A stretch of DNA of 51,868 bases from Acephala macrosclerotiorum (lineage: Eukaryota > Ascomycota > Leotiomycetes > Helotiales > Mollisiaceae): NCBI GenBank assembly GCA_014904845.1, contig MU119449.1:1-51868 (forward strand), read 5' to 3'. The stretch's first letter is position 1. Each line of letters begins with the position of its first letter. A program made the translations under genes and the position numbers. This document shows positions 9,847 through 20,675 of the stretch, piece after piece. The notes under the pieces are model-generated. The model made no database searches and was not told the DNA's origin. It was given only the letters and a program-made list of their open reading frames with translations.

Positions 9847-10545
9847 TTACTCGCCAATCTCTGGTTCTTGGTTTGAGAACTCATCTTCCTCTGCTTCCCA
9901 CTTTCGCTTCTTGGATTCGGACACTGAAAGCTCCTCCTCTGCCTCCTCCAACTCCTCCTCAATCAGCGCTCTCAAGACTCTCCCCTCCGCTGCTTTTCTC
10001 TCCATCTTCTCCTCGTACAATGTGCTTGCGAGCAATTGCCCAGGCCCAATCCAAGCTCCAGGCAAACGGATAGCAGCACGCCAAAAGACGAACATCTCAA
10101 GATGATAGCCGCCATTCCACTCGTCAGTGAACCCTTTGCACTGGTACATCAAGGCTCCACCCATCTTGTCCAACTTGAGCTTTGGCTGGTAGAAGAACTT
10201 TGGCTTCTTCAACCACGAGGACAAAGACGATTGTCCCAGGAGCTTCTGGACTTGCTTCAGCGCCACAATTCGGGACTCGGAACATGCGGCAAGATCGGCC
10301 CAGGGAGAATCTCCGATGTTGCTCTGGGAGCGGGTGAGGGCGACAATTTCCTCGAGATCTCCGGCTTCTGAGTCGGAGAGTCGGTGGAAGTTGTCTGATT
10401 CCGGGATGGCGAGGATGTGCGAGGCTAGCGCGTTGATCAGCTCAATGATAAAGGGGTCGGCGTTGGCGGGAAGAAGAGACTCCCAGATATCGTGGCGGAT
10501 CTCGTATGGGAGGAACGCGAACTGGTGGAACGTGGTAGTTGCCAT
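9847..10545 (-). CDS. 2EXR domain-containing protein
   Basis: 232 aa from ATG at 10545. The start is chosen because the 2EXR signature FHQFAFLPYEIRHDIWESLL begins at about residue 6, the usual distance. The frame stays open upstream to 10896, but that part reads like untranslated leader. 2EXR (PF20150) is a fungal-expanded domain with F-x2-F-x2-LP-x-E-[IL]-R-x2-IW; its biochemical role is unknown. The middle has a Trp-rich stretch (WNGGYHLEMFVFWRAAIRLP). The C-terminal third is a highly charged Glu/Lys helix-like tail. It is transcribed away from the P-type ATPase gene. The 2EXR genes at 16380-19965 are distant relatives. Confidence 0.85.
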   Translation of the reverse strand: MATTTFHQFAFLPYEIRHDIWESLLPANADPFIIELINALASHILAIPESDNFHRLSDSEAGDLEEIVALTRSQSNIGDSPWADLAACSESRIVALKQVQKLLGQSSLSSWLKKPKFFYQPKLKLDKMGGALMYQCKGFTDEWNGGYHLEMFVFWRAAIRLPGAWIGPGQLLASTLYEEKMERKAAEGRVLRALIEEELEEAEEELSVSESKKRKWEAEEDEFSNQEPEIGE

Positions 10546-12443
10546 GGTTCTGCTCTGGTTGTGCGGATGAGGTTGATGAGTTATCCTCCGAAGAAGTGCT
10601 GTATGCTGATGCTGGTTGCTGCGCGGCGAAGAGATTTCGGAAGAGTGTATGATGGTGTTTCTGGAAGGAATCTTGAAGGACAAGAAGTTCTTTTTATACT
10701 GCTTAGGACTTGGTCGACGTGTAGTCGCGAACTGATGCACAATAGTCAGGGGACCAAGCGAGCCCTTATTATTGTGCAGTCGTGGTTCAGGTTTGGCCAG
10801 GAGTGAATTTGCGCGCAACTGATTGTTCGCTAAAGCGTCGACAATAGCAAGCGAGTATCCTCTAAGAAGAAGTTTGTAACAGTAGCAAGAAGTCAAGTTC
10901 CGAGAAAGGCTTTGTGAAGCTCAATTCGAAGTTTCGTGGATGTCGTAAACGATGTCGTCGTATTGTTCTCGCGAAGAGGACTCGAAGGTCTTGCTGCTAC
11001 GTTTTCGCGAACATCATTTTTGTAGGGATATATTTACAAGGAAATGCGAAGCATCCTCTGCATCCCAGGTTCGTCTATATTTGGATTTGAGCTGTACTAT
11101 AATAGTTGTGTCATAGATCTCTACCCATTTTCATTCCTGGGCCCGGACCCTTAAGCGAGGGTGTTAAAGGAGGAAGTGCCAAGACCGGCGGCGGCGGCTC
11201 CCGTGACTTGACTATACTTACTCCTGCGAGGGTTTTTGACCTATCGTAACTTCACGAGAGATAGATTTTAGTGCCCGTCTTATTATCGGCAGGGGAAAGT
11301 GCACGATGTCTGCCGGAGATGCTGGTTGGTTGACCTGATAATTGCCGCATGTCGTGTTCACTTCAACCATGTAATGGAAAAGGTTGTATTCGACGACGCC
11401 TCCACTTAGACTCAAAAGCATTTTAAGCCTTCAGCCTCAAGTCAAACAAGAGCAATCTACTTGTCTTTGCTAGGTAGTACTAGATGTCATCCCCGTGGCA
11501 CATATTTCACAAACGATTTCCCTTCGTGCCACATTCCTCTTATTCCGAGCGCCGATCCTAAAAAATTTGCATCTGCAAATATGCTATCACTAATGCGATG
11601 GCGCTTATTCTTGATTTGTAGGAAATACTATGATAGATAGGGTATGAAGCCCAAACAAACTATCTGCAAGACTGCAACTGGTTGTAGGTACATGAGGTTG
11701 TGACTTGAGACTGCGTGCAATGAGAGAATTTTGCCAGAAAATGCCTCATAGCAGTGACATCCTCTCCTGTGATATTGGTGACAACCTGGAGTAAGACGAA
11801 GATAAAGAGAGTCGGTGAGTCGGAGGTAGTAATCACGCTAAAAAAAAATTATTTGGCGAGTCGTGCCCTTCACATTAAAGACCGCGCCCCGGTAGTCAGG
11901 TTCGCTTCCTCTCCCTAAAACCTCTCTTCTATCCACCAGAAGGACCTCACCCTCCACGACTCTCTACTGCCTCGTTCTTCTCCTACAAAAAGCATTTCAG
12001 CGAGATTCGTCTCGCACAATCTGTAATTCTGGCGACCAGTCAGTCTGTATTTCGATCCGCGGCTTGCCAGACACCAGGTCTGGGGATGCCACAGCCAACT
12101 CGACCACCATAATTTGGCCTACAAGCAGCACACAATCACCACATACGATACAGGGTCTTTCAGGTCGATCTAATCACTCTCAATGGAAATTTCATGGACT
12201 ATCACACGCGGTCACGTTGAGCTAGACACTCAAGAATTTCTGCCTAAGCCTGCTACTTCAGAGCAACATTCTGCTCGGTCGCGTACAATTAATTGAAATT
12301 GAAGAACGGCGAGTACTTTTAATTTCTACCTTTGGATTTAAGTCTACTAACTGTCTACTAGAAGATCATCCGGGAAAGAAGGAATATACGTGCCGATATC
12401 TAAAGGTTTTGATAGGGAGTGACGCCAAGAAAACACCGCCGTC
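10546..12443. other. Divergent intergenic region (2EXR gene and P-type ATPase)
   Basis: About 1.9 kb shared by two divergent genes. The 2EXR side (10546-10900) is an open, probably untranslated leader. On the ATPase side a pyrimidine-rich stretch at roughly 11905-12000 (TCC and CTC runs) resembles the CT-rich leaders of fungal promoters. No open frame here has recognisable content, including the 67-codon frame at 11218-11421 on the minus strand. Confidence 0.55.
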
Positions 12444-15400
12444 ATGACTTCCACAGCACACAAGCTATGGTCTGATACTAGGTCCCTCCTTCACGGAAAA
12501 TCTAAATCAAACATTCTAGTAACCGAATCCGAGCTTGCTTTAACTAATGGTGCGTGTCTTGCCATGATTGGGAGAAGCGTTTTGAACTCCCAAATTTGCC
12601 TTGGCTTTGCTGACCGATGCAGGACCCTCGCTCAGCTGGGACAAAGCTGTTGGGCGTTTGGGCAACTCTCATGAAGAAATCCTCCAAGCATATTCCGCAA
12701 TGCCTATTGATACTGCAATAACCCATCTCCAATCTAATGAAGACGGATTGAGCAAGGAGGAAGTGGAGGCGAGAACCAAGTGTGTTGGCCCTAACATCTT
12801 GTCTACCAAGAAGCCTCCAGCCTGGTGGCAGATTCTTCTGTCTGTTCTACCAAACCCTTTCAACATTCTTCTAGTTATCATCGCCATCATCTCAGTTGCC
12901 GCTCCACCCCCTCAGTGGTCAACTTTCACCGTGCTTATCGTCATGGTGGTTCTCTCGTGCGGCGTTCGTTTCTGGCAGGAGTATCGAAGCAGCATCGCTG
13001 CTATCAAACTCCAGAACAGTGTAACGACAAATGTTCGAGTCCGCAGACAAATTGGAGGAGTTGTTACAGAAGAAGTTGTTGACGAGAAGACACTAGTCCC
13101 GGGAGATATCTTGTTCGTTGATCCTGGAGATGCAATACCTGCCGACTGTCTGCTCCTCGAGGCTCGCAACCTGTCAGTCAGCCAATCTAGGTAAGTCTAC
13201 ATATTGTGATGACCCGTGCAAGGAGGGGTATTCAGCTAATTTATTGCAGTCTCACTGGAGAAAGCGAACCACAGCGAAAGAGTGCTCTCATAACTGTTGA
13301 GAAAGCAAGTATTGAGCTTTTCGAACTCGAGAACATCATCCTGATGGGTACAAGTGCCATCTCTGGAAGTGGAGTTGCCCTCGTCTTGAGAACTGGAGAT
13401 AGTAAGCAATCCCGAGACTTTCCGCGCATGTGCTAATTCGAGTTTTAGATGCCTTTCTTGCTACGATCGTGAAGCAGTTGAACCAGAAGAGACCAATCAA
13501 CTCCTTCCAACTTGGTATTCGTAATGTCTCCTATATGATGATTGGATTCATGATAGTAAGTCGCCTCGATCCCTCAAAAGCTTTTTTTTGACCTGTTCGT
13601 CGACCTCTCTTCAAAAGATTTCAATGGCCTAAAAATCATGGAACGTTGTTTGAACCCCCAGTGGAGTGTGTATGCTTACTTCGAGATCACTCCTTTAGGT
13701 TATGGTTCCCATCGTTTTTGCCATTAGTGGGAAGGTCACTAAGAATTGGCGACAAGCCGCTTTGTTCGCCGTGAGTGTGGCTGTTGGCCTAGTCCCGGAG
13801 ATGCTTCCTGCCATTGTCAATGCCAACCTCGCCCGTGGAGCTTTCGTGTTAGCAAAGAAGGATGCGATTGCTAAGCGTCTGGATGCCATACAGAACGTCG
13901 GCGGCATGTCTATCCTGTGTAGCGATAAGGTATGCCGAGCTTCTACTCCGCTTTTCATGCAGGTGACTGATGTAATTCCTAGACTGGTACCTTGACGATG
14001 GACGAAATCACTCTGCGCCACCATACGGACCCCTTTGGAAACGTGGACCAAGAAGTATTTCACCTTGGTTACATCAACGCCTTTCACCAGAGCGGCAAGA
14101 AGAACAGCATCGATCACGCCATCATCAGTCACGCACTAGCGGACGATAAGTCAAACAAAGGCGAGAAAGTTGGAGAAATTCCGTTCACGTTCGAAAGCCG
14201 TCGCTCAAGCTGCATTGTCAAGACAGACAATGGTACTTTGAAGCTCATCTGCAAAGGTGCTTTCGAAGAAGTCCTTTCATTGTGCAGCCAAGTTCGCCTC
14301 TATGGTCAAGTTTTGCCCCTGGACGACGAGCGCCGCAAAGCGATGTCCAAGATCGCCGGTGACTTCAATAACGATGGATACCGTGTCATTCTCGTGGCTA
14401 CGAGAGAGGTACCCGAGTTCCGAATGGAAGAAGAGGATAGCATCCAGCTCCTTGATGTCAGCATGGTCGCCGGGGGTTTCCTCACATTTCTCGACCCTCC
14501 CAAGCCTGATGCCAAAAAATCCATTGCACGCCTGCAAGAACTTGGAGTCGATGTCAGAGTTCTCACGGGAGATAACCTTGCTGTGGCCACCAAAGTCTGT
14601 CGAAGCCTGGAACTTATTAGACATGATGAGATCGACGATGACATTCGAGCAATCACGGGCTCAGACCTCGCAAAATTAGAGTGTGCGGAGTATGACAAGG
14701 TAGTAAAGCACTGCAAGATATTTGCAAAGCTCACTCCAAGTCAAAAGGGCGAAGTCATATTGTCCTTGAAGAAGCAAGACAATGTTGTTGGAATGCTTGG
14801 CGATGGAATCAATGACTGCGTCGCTCTTCGGTTTGCCGACGTAGGCATCTCAGTTGACACCGGTGCAAATGTGGCCAAGGAGTGTGCCGATGTTATTTTA
14901 ACGCGCAAAGAACTTTCGATTATCTGCGAGGCTGTGATTATTGGACGTCTTACCTACGGCAACACGTAAGTAAATGTTGTTCCGAGATTGGAAACCAAGA
15001 CTAATTGTTCCTCAGGATCAAATATATCAAAATGGTGGCTTCCTCTAACTTCGGCAACGTTTTCAGCATTCTCATTGTAAGCTGTTGGTTTCCATATGAT
15101 CCCATGACAGCCCTCCAGTTATTGATCCAGAATCTTCTCTACGACTTCTCTCAAGGTGCCATTCCCTGGGACCGCATGGACCCGGAATTCCTTGCCATCC
15201 CTCAACGCTGGAAAGTCAAAGACATCCTAAGGTTCATCCTCATCCTCGGTCCAACCTCCAGCACGATCGATATGATGACTTTCTGTCTCAACTGGTTTTA
15301 CTACGGTGTTCGATCCAAAGCCAATGCGGAACTTGTCAAACTCGCACACACACATTGGTTTCTCGAAGGTCTGCTGACACAGACCATAATCGTGCACCTC

Positions 15401-15643
15401 CTGCGTACTGCCAAGGTACCGGTATTCCAAAGCAATGCTTCCAAGCCTCTGCTCATTAGCACGATGTGTATTGGTGCTATTGGAATATCACTTCCATTCA
15501 TCCCGCCCTTGGCACATGCATTCGGATTTTTTAGGCCAAGAAACACGTTCTTGGGTTTCTTGGCTGCTGAAATCCTGTTCTACTGCATTGAGGTGCAGGC
15601 TGTGAAGATGTTGTACATCAAGATCTTCAAATCATGGTTGTAA
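12444..15643 (+). CDS. Magnesium-transporting P-type ATPase (MgtA/MgtB-like, P3B)
   Basis: Proposed model: join(12444..12549,12623..13190,13250..13401,13449..13555,13699..13929,13983..14965,15016..15643), 924 aa, close to bacterial MgtA length. All six introns have GT..AG ends and preserve frame. P-type landmarks in order: N-terminal cation-ATPase segment (GLSKEEVEARTKCVGPN), actuator loop SQSSLTGES near residues 222-230, membrane PEMLPAIVNANLARGA, phosphorylation motif DKTGTLT with Asp near 387, nucleotide-domain KGAFEEVLS, and hinge GDGIND near 661-666. The SQ-x2-LTGE form and the NLARGA segment are those of MgtA/MgtB, and differ from the DES-x-LTGES of calcium and proton pumps. The protein would sit in a membrane and couple ATP hydrolysis to Mg2+ (or Ni2+) entry. 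The usual PAL after GDGIND is VAL here. The ion is an inference from family. Confidence 0.88.
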
Positions 15644-16379
15644 GTCTGGGAGTGACTGCGAGAGATAAATATGCGAGCCTGTGGAGAATAGCTTTTGTTT
15701 TTGATAGTACAGATAACTCCGGTACATTTGCTTTGTGAGAGGTTGCTTCTGGCACTTCCTAATTTCACGTCATGGGAAGAGAGGAAAGTAATAATGCTTT
15801 GCTTTGTGGTCTAGTAATTGTTTATAGATCAGCGAATTGCTCTTTAATATTCATCCCCTGTGTGTCAAAGCAAGTTGAACTTCTGCTGCTTCGCCCTGAA
15901 GATCCTAAGTGGCCGAGAACTATAGCAAGCGAGTTGCAACGGAGCATGCGATCTTAAATTCTTTCCATCTGGGGTAGCTATTTTGGAGTCAGATTTCCTT
16001 GTACCCACAAGATATACTGCTCTCATTTTTGGTAACATGTGATGAGTGTTTTTGGGCCCGAGGCAGAATAGGGGTAAGTTCGACCCTAAGCGGGGGCGAA
16101 TTTTAACTCTTGTGGTACCACATCGTCATTACACACATAGGATAACTTTGCAAATTATTCACCCTGAAAAGGGCAAGATTCGTGACTCAGGTGCAAAAGT
16201 TTTGGAGTCATAGGTGCTTGTCGTTACTATTGCCACCCGAGGTCCTGGTCTTGAGCTAGCCCTATCACACTAGAAGCCCACCTAGACCTTAACAATACAG
16301 AAACCACAACACAACCCACAACACTACTATTCTAATATCTCCAGTTATTTATTTCGAATTGCCTCTACCATTCATCAAG
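15644..16379. other. Intergenic
   Basis: Downstream region of the ATPase and promoter side of the first clustered 2EXR gene. A short A/C-rich leader (about 16270-16345) precedes the 2EXR start. I see no other gene. Confidence 0.55.
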
Positions 16380-17642
16380 ATGGACCAAAATACATTTGCT
16401 CCAACAACTTTCACTCGCTTTTCCGAGCTTCCAGCAGAGCTGCGACTGCAAATCTGGGACGAGGCCTCAAGAACTGAGAACGGCCGAGTCTTTGAGCTCC
16501 AATCCAGAACACATGAATTTATCGATAAAATTACTGGACGAAGGGCGTTAAATCCCAAAAGATACGACGTACTGTTTGTTCGAGGCGGTTACCCCAGCAT
16601 ACTTTCCACGAACCACGAGTCTCGCACCTGTGCTTTGAAACGATATACCAATATCATGCAACCAAAAGACGACATTCACCTGGCATTGATACCTTTTGAT
16701 TGCGACAACGATGTTCTTTTTATCAAGGACATGGATTCGATTGACACATTGAGGATACGAGCGACACCTGAATTCCTCCAGGGTGTCAAACTTTTGGCCA
16801 TTAATTCTCGACTCATCGGAGATACAGCATTGAATAATCCAAATTTGGATCTTTTTGAAAACTTGGAGACTATCTTCATTCAATATGAGGCTACAGCTGG
16901 TGAATGGTCCAGATGGCGCCGAAATATCAAGGACAAACTCTGCTGGACTGCAGCAAACCGAATGTTTTGGAACAAAGACTTTTACAAACATCACATTGTT
17001 TTTACTACACATAGAGACGACCTATTCTATCTTCTTCAGTACCCTAGATGGATGATTCGCCATCAAGACTCCCAAAAATCTCTGCTGGAAATGCCTTTCA
17101 CTTGCGAAAGCTCTCAATGCTCGTGGTAAGTTGAACCACCTGGCAAGAAAGTCTAGAAATGAAGTAACTTACCAACTTGTAGGGTCTCAGACCAACAGTC
17201 TCCCATGCACGAAACTGAGTCTTAGACTACTAGATGGAAGTCAGAATTTCACCTCTTCCCAACCAGTGCCTAATCTTGTTTCTTTGGTGATCTACGACTT
17301 TACAAAATCAGCAACTTTCCTCGAGACACCATTCGATCGTTCCCAGACCCAGCATTTCTCTCCGCGCCTTTCAAAACTCGAGCATCTTTCAAGATTGTCC
17401 ATAGTAGAGGACCCCTGGACTTTGCCCACGGCAAGAGGCACAACTTTAGAGTCCCTCATTTCTCCAATCTCCGAGTCAACTCCCCTCAGTCGAACCACGA
17501 CCGCCAACGATCTCTGGGCTTCAAATTCAACTTTGTTGGATTGCTCTCCTATCAGATCGACAATGGCGAGAAAACTCTCGACGGCAGGAAGTACAACTCC
17601 AAAGCCTCACCGCTCTTCAATATCCGACTTGAGGTCCTCTAG
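16380..17642 (+). CDS. 2EXR domain-containing protein, first of the tandem cluster
   Basis: ATG at 16380, with an open frame to a stop at 17127-17129. The 2EXR signature is FTRFSELPAELRLQIWDEAS at about residues 11-30, followed by ILSTNHESR, the second conserved 2EXR box, and NLETIFIQY. The frame ends in a GTAAGT donor at 17126 with only one codon to the stop, so I suspect splicing. A phase-compatible acceptor at 17311 leads into an open block (17312-17642) whose codons strongly prefer C in third position and which contains FPDPAFLSAPFKTRASFK. Model join(16380..17125,17312..17642) gives 358 aa. The alternative is a 249-aa unspliced protein. The 2EXR part is secure; the 3' exon is inferred. 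Confidence 0.7.
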
Positions 17643-17745
17643 CTAGATCGCAACAACCAACGACCTGACGATCTTGAGCTCAACTTCGACCGCACGCAGC
17701 AATCTGTCAACTTCAGGACATAACCACCCCGATCTACTCGCAGCT

Positions 17746-18546
17746 ATGGAAAATAGACTCCCTGCTACAACCTCAACTTCAAAAACCTCGCTTCATACTC
17801 GGGATGCTTGCTCTAGTGCCAATCCTAGCCAAACTTTCCATCCATTTCCCCGACTCCCAAATAAGTTGAAAAACGTCATTTGGCAACTATAGATTCCCCC
17901 TCAACGACTCCTGAAGGTTATAGACAACCAAATTACTTTCAAATGCCAGAAATGTCTCGATCTTACACCGATTTGCTCGCCCAACACCGAGTTTCTTGCT
18001 CTTATGAAGAGGTGTCCATGGGCTATGGTTCAACATGCTCTTGCTGTTAACAGAGATGCGAGAAATATGCTGGCGCCTCAGTTCTGGCAATTCGGATATC
18101 AAAAACACTGGATTGAGCGGTGCCTCTCGAAGTATACCATCCATCTCCAAAAGGATCTCGTTTGTGTTGGAAATGTGGGGCCATGGACTGCAACTGGGTT
18201 TTCTCGAGAATTCTTCACTAAAGTCCAATATGTGTATATGCCAATTGGTGGTTTACGAGTTGAATTGGATCAAAGTTGGATGTCGGGATTAGCAGACGAA
18301 CATAATTTTCGACTTCCTTGCTTCAAAGACTTGAAGCACCTTTTCATCATTCTGGCCGGTCTTCCACCGCATCAGAATAATGGGAGAATTCCACAGGAAG
18401 TCAAGAATCTTCTTCAAGAGATCGCGAATAGAAATGCGGGCTGGAAATTACCCCCTTGGACGATTGTTGAGGATGAGATCAAGCTGCTTGAGCTGTGGCA
18501 AGGATGGAGAGAGTCAATTGAAACCTCTACATTCCTAAAAACCTGA
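17746..18546 (+). pseudogene. 2EXR domain protein with in-frame stop, second of the tandem cluster
   Basis: ATG at 17746 opens a frame with the 2EXR signature FHPFPRLPNKLKNVIWQL, then a TAG at 17890-17892, then the same frame continues to 18546 as IPPQRLLKV and the rest of the protein. A CAG-to-TAG change, which RIP favours, would explain it, but the original codon is unknown. No intron removes the stop without also removing the signature. The continuing part aligns by eye with the next gene: VNRDARNMLAPQF against INRESRSIALFQY, and WTIVEDEIKLLELWQGW against FTAVEEENNLLKIWESW. Either a pseudogene, or an N-terminally shortened protein made from the ATG at 18004. Confidence 0.75.
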
Positions 18547-19209
18547 GGAAATTTCGGCAGGAGTATTCCTTTACGATTACTCCTGCTTATATTTGCTTTG
18601 CTGCAAGTAATTCTTACGAAAAAGCTACCACGTGGGAATTGGCGAAAAGGAAACTTGCAGCGAGAGCTTAGTCATCTTCATTGAGTATGTAGCTCATGGG
18701 GCTGTGATGTTGGTTGCATTGAAAGCTGCTCTGGCGTCTACGATGGGTATTGAGCTAGGTCACATTCGTATGGCTGCGCGTGGGACCACCAGCATTTCTG
18801 ATTACTAGGAATGCCAACAACTCTCTTTTCGGCAATGAAATTAGACTCTTGACTTACTTTCCAGAATCTTGAATTGAACTGCTTAGTGCGAATAAAACGT
18901 GACTTCCGCATTGGTGCAATAGTGAAGGGCGGACTAAAATGAATGAGCTTACCGACTTTCAGGAAGGAACTAGCATATTGGCCTTGACCACAATTTGAAT
19001 CTCGACTGGAATGCAAAAGTATAAGGTTCATCAAAGACTTGAAACTTGTGTTCTTTCTACCATCAAGACTAACAATTGAAAGCACAAAGATCTGTTGCAA
19101 ACATGGAGAGCTCCAACTCGACGCCCACTCTCACTTTCATGGAAGATTCCGGTCCGACAGCAACTTTCGATTTCGAGGAAGAAACTTGGAATCCACCTTG
19201 ACTTCATTG
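18547..19209. other. Intergenic between 2EXR copies
   Basis: No recognisable gene. The 120-codon minus-strand frame at 18738-19100 has no family features. An ATG at 19103 opens a 32-codon frame (MESSNSTPTLTFMEDSG..) that ends just before the third 2EXR gene's start in another frame. It could be an upstream ORF or an unresolved first exon. Confidence 0.5.
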
Positions 19210-19965
19210 ATGTCCAGCCTCGATCTCTCACCGAATGTTAGACGTCGTAAAGCGAAGCGGCAAGGAAACGACAGGTCTATTGCCAAAAGTGTCGCCCTAG
19301 TAACCCTGAGCCTAAACTCCGCAATCCCTGGAGAGATTCGGAACCTCATCTGGGAACTCTGCACCCCACGACGACTCGTTAAGGCATCTCATAGAAGATT
19401 TCAATACTCAAGCCACCCCTCTACCTTCTCCATCAATCGAGAGTCTAGGTCTATCGCTCTGTTCCAATATCACCAGATCGAGAGAAACGAAAAGGGCATC
19501 GTTAGCGGACATTCACCCAAAACACTCTTTTTCAATCCCGATAACGACCTCCTATGCATCGGTCCTATGTGTTACCAGGAAGACTCGCCAATACACAAGG
19601 AACTCCTTAAAAAAGCCAAGTATGTTTACATCACGATCGACTCTCTAAGATCACAAAGTACGGCACCACATCCAAACACAGTCATCTTTAATACAGCCAT
19701 ACAAAACCCCTTCTGCAGCGATAAATCAGGGCCCTTTCCACGCTTAGCAGGCTTTAAGAACTTGGAGCGGGTTTTTGTTGTATTGACTGGAAAGAACAAA
19801 CATACCTGGGACAGAAAGAAGCACCGAAACGGGACGCTCAATGGATATATCGAGTGGCGTTTCAAGAAGTTATGGGCGAGGAACCCAAATTGGGAGATAC
19901 CTCTATTTACGGCCGTCGAGGAGGAGAACAATTTACTGAAAATTTGGGAGAGTTGGAGTGCTTGA
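19210..19965 (+). CDS. 2EXR domain-containing protein, third of the tandem cluster
   Basis: 251 aa from ATG 19210, the first ATG in this frame. The frame is open further up only with a non-ATG start. The N-terminus is basic (NVRRRKAKRQ). The 2EXR box is partly kept, IPGEIRNLIWELC, but the usual F-x2-F before it is not evident. The second box FSINRESRSIALFQY is clear. The middle holds LFFNPDNDLLCIG and KYVYITIDSLR, usual in this family, and FKNLERVFVVL. The C-terminal block WEIPLFTAVEEENNLLKIW matches the neighbouring broken copy, so the two are tandem duplicates. Function of the family is unknown. Confidence 0.75.
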   Translation: MSSLDLSPNVRRRKAKRQGNDRSIAKSVALVTLSLNSAIPGEIRNLIWELCTPRRLVKASHRRFQYSSHPSTFSINRESRSIALFQYHQIERNEKGIVSGHSPKTLFFNPDNDLLCIGPMCYQEDSPIHKELLKKAKYVYITIDSLRSQSTAPHPNTVIFNTAIQNPFCSDKSGPFPRLAGFKNLERVFVVLTGKNKHTWDRKKHRNGTLNGYIEWRFKKLWARNPNWEIPLFTAVEEENNLLKIWESWSA

Positions 19966-20675
19966 TCCCCGACCTAACTAATCTGGAAGGAAATTCTGTC
20001 TGGCCCAAAGACTATCTTGGACAAGATGTGTCAAATTCAGTACTTGCTAGACTCCGGAGAGGGGTTGATGCCCAAGCGTAGATAATTTCGAAGATTCTAG
20101 CAGGAAGAATGAATTGACGTTAAAATTTTATAGACGATATTTTTTCTATTTCGCTTCCAACGCGATTAATTAGCATCGCCGCTGCTGAATATTTTTGCAA
20201 ACGATATGCCCGTACTGGAAGGTGGGCGGGTATCTTCAGACGCCGCGGCTTCTATAATGAGGAGAGTAGTGGAGAGTCGACGGTTCAGCTTTTGGTGTTG
20301 GTGTTGCAAGGGAGAGTTCTAGAGATGGTAAAGACAACGCAAGGAGGAAAGCCTTTTGGAATGAGGATGATCAAGAAAACCTAACGTGACGTTGATTTTC
20401 AAATTGCAGTTTCTCAAGTACCGTCACCCGAGTGAACATATGTGTGGGACCTCCCTATCATGGGCATTTCTTGCACCGCAAAATGAAATAAGGAGGTGCG
20501 CCATTTAAAGATATTGTATTGACGGGGTAAGCTTCGGGGCTATCGACTGTGGGAGGTTGAGCATAGGCCTAGTTGAGCAACCCCCAGCCTACGCAGCAAG
20601 TGGCTTCTGTCCATAAACAACAGTCCTGGGTGGAGTCAGTCTGGTGGTGAAAGCGGCGACAATCAAAGAAGAGAC
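19966..20675. other. Intergenic, convergent gene ends
   Basis: Between the third clustered 2EXR gene (+) and the methyltransferase (-). No open frame with recognisable content, and no repeat detected by eye. Confidence 0.55.

Noticed and set aside
10546..10896. N-terminal extension of the 2EXR gene
   Set aside because: The extension has no family match, and the 2EXR box sits right after the ATG at 10545; it reads as leader sequence.
17131..17646. 171-codon frame after the first clustered 2EXR gene
   Set aside because: The overlapping frame at 17312-17642 has far better codon preference; this one is low-complexity Ser/Thr.
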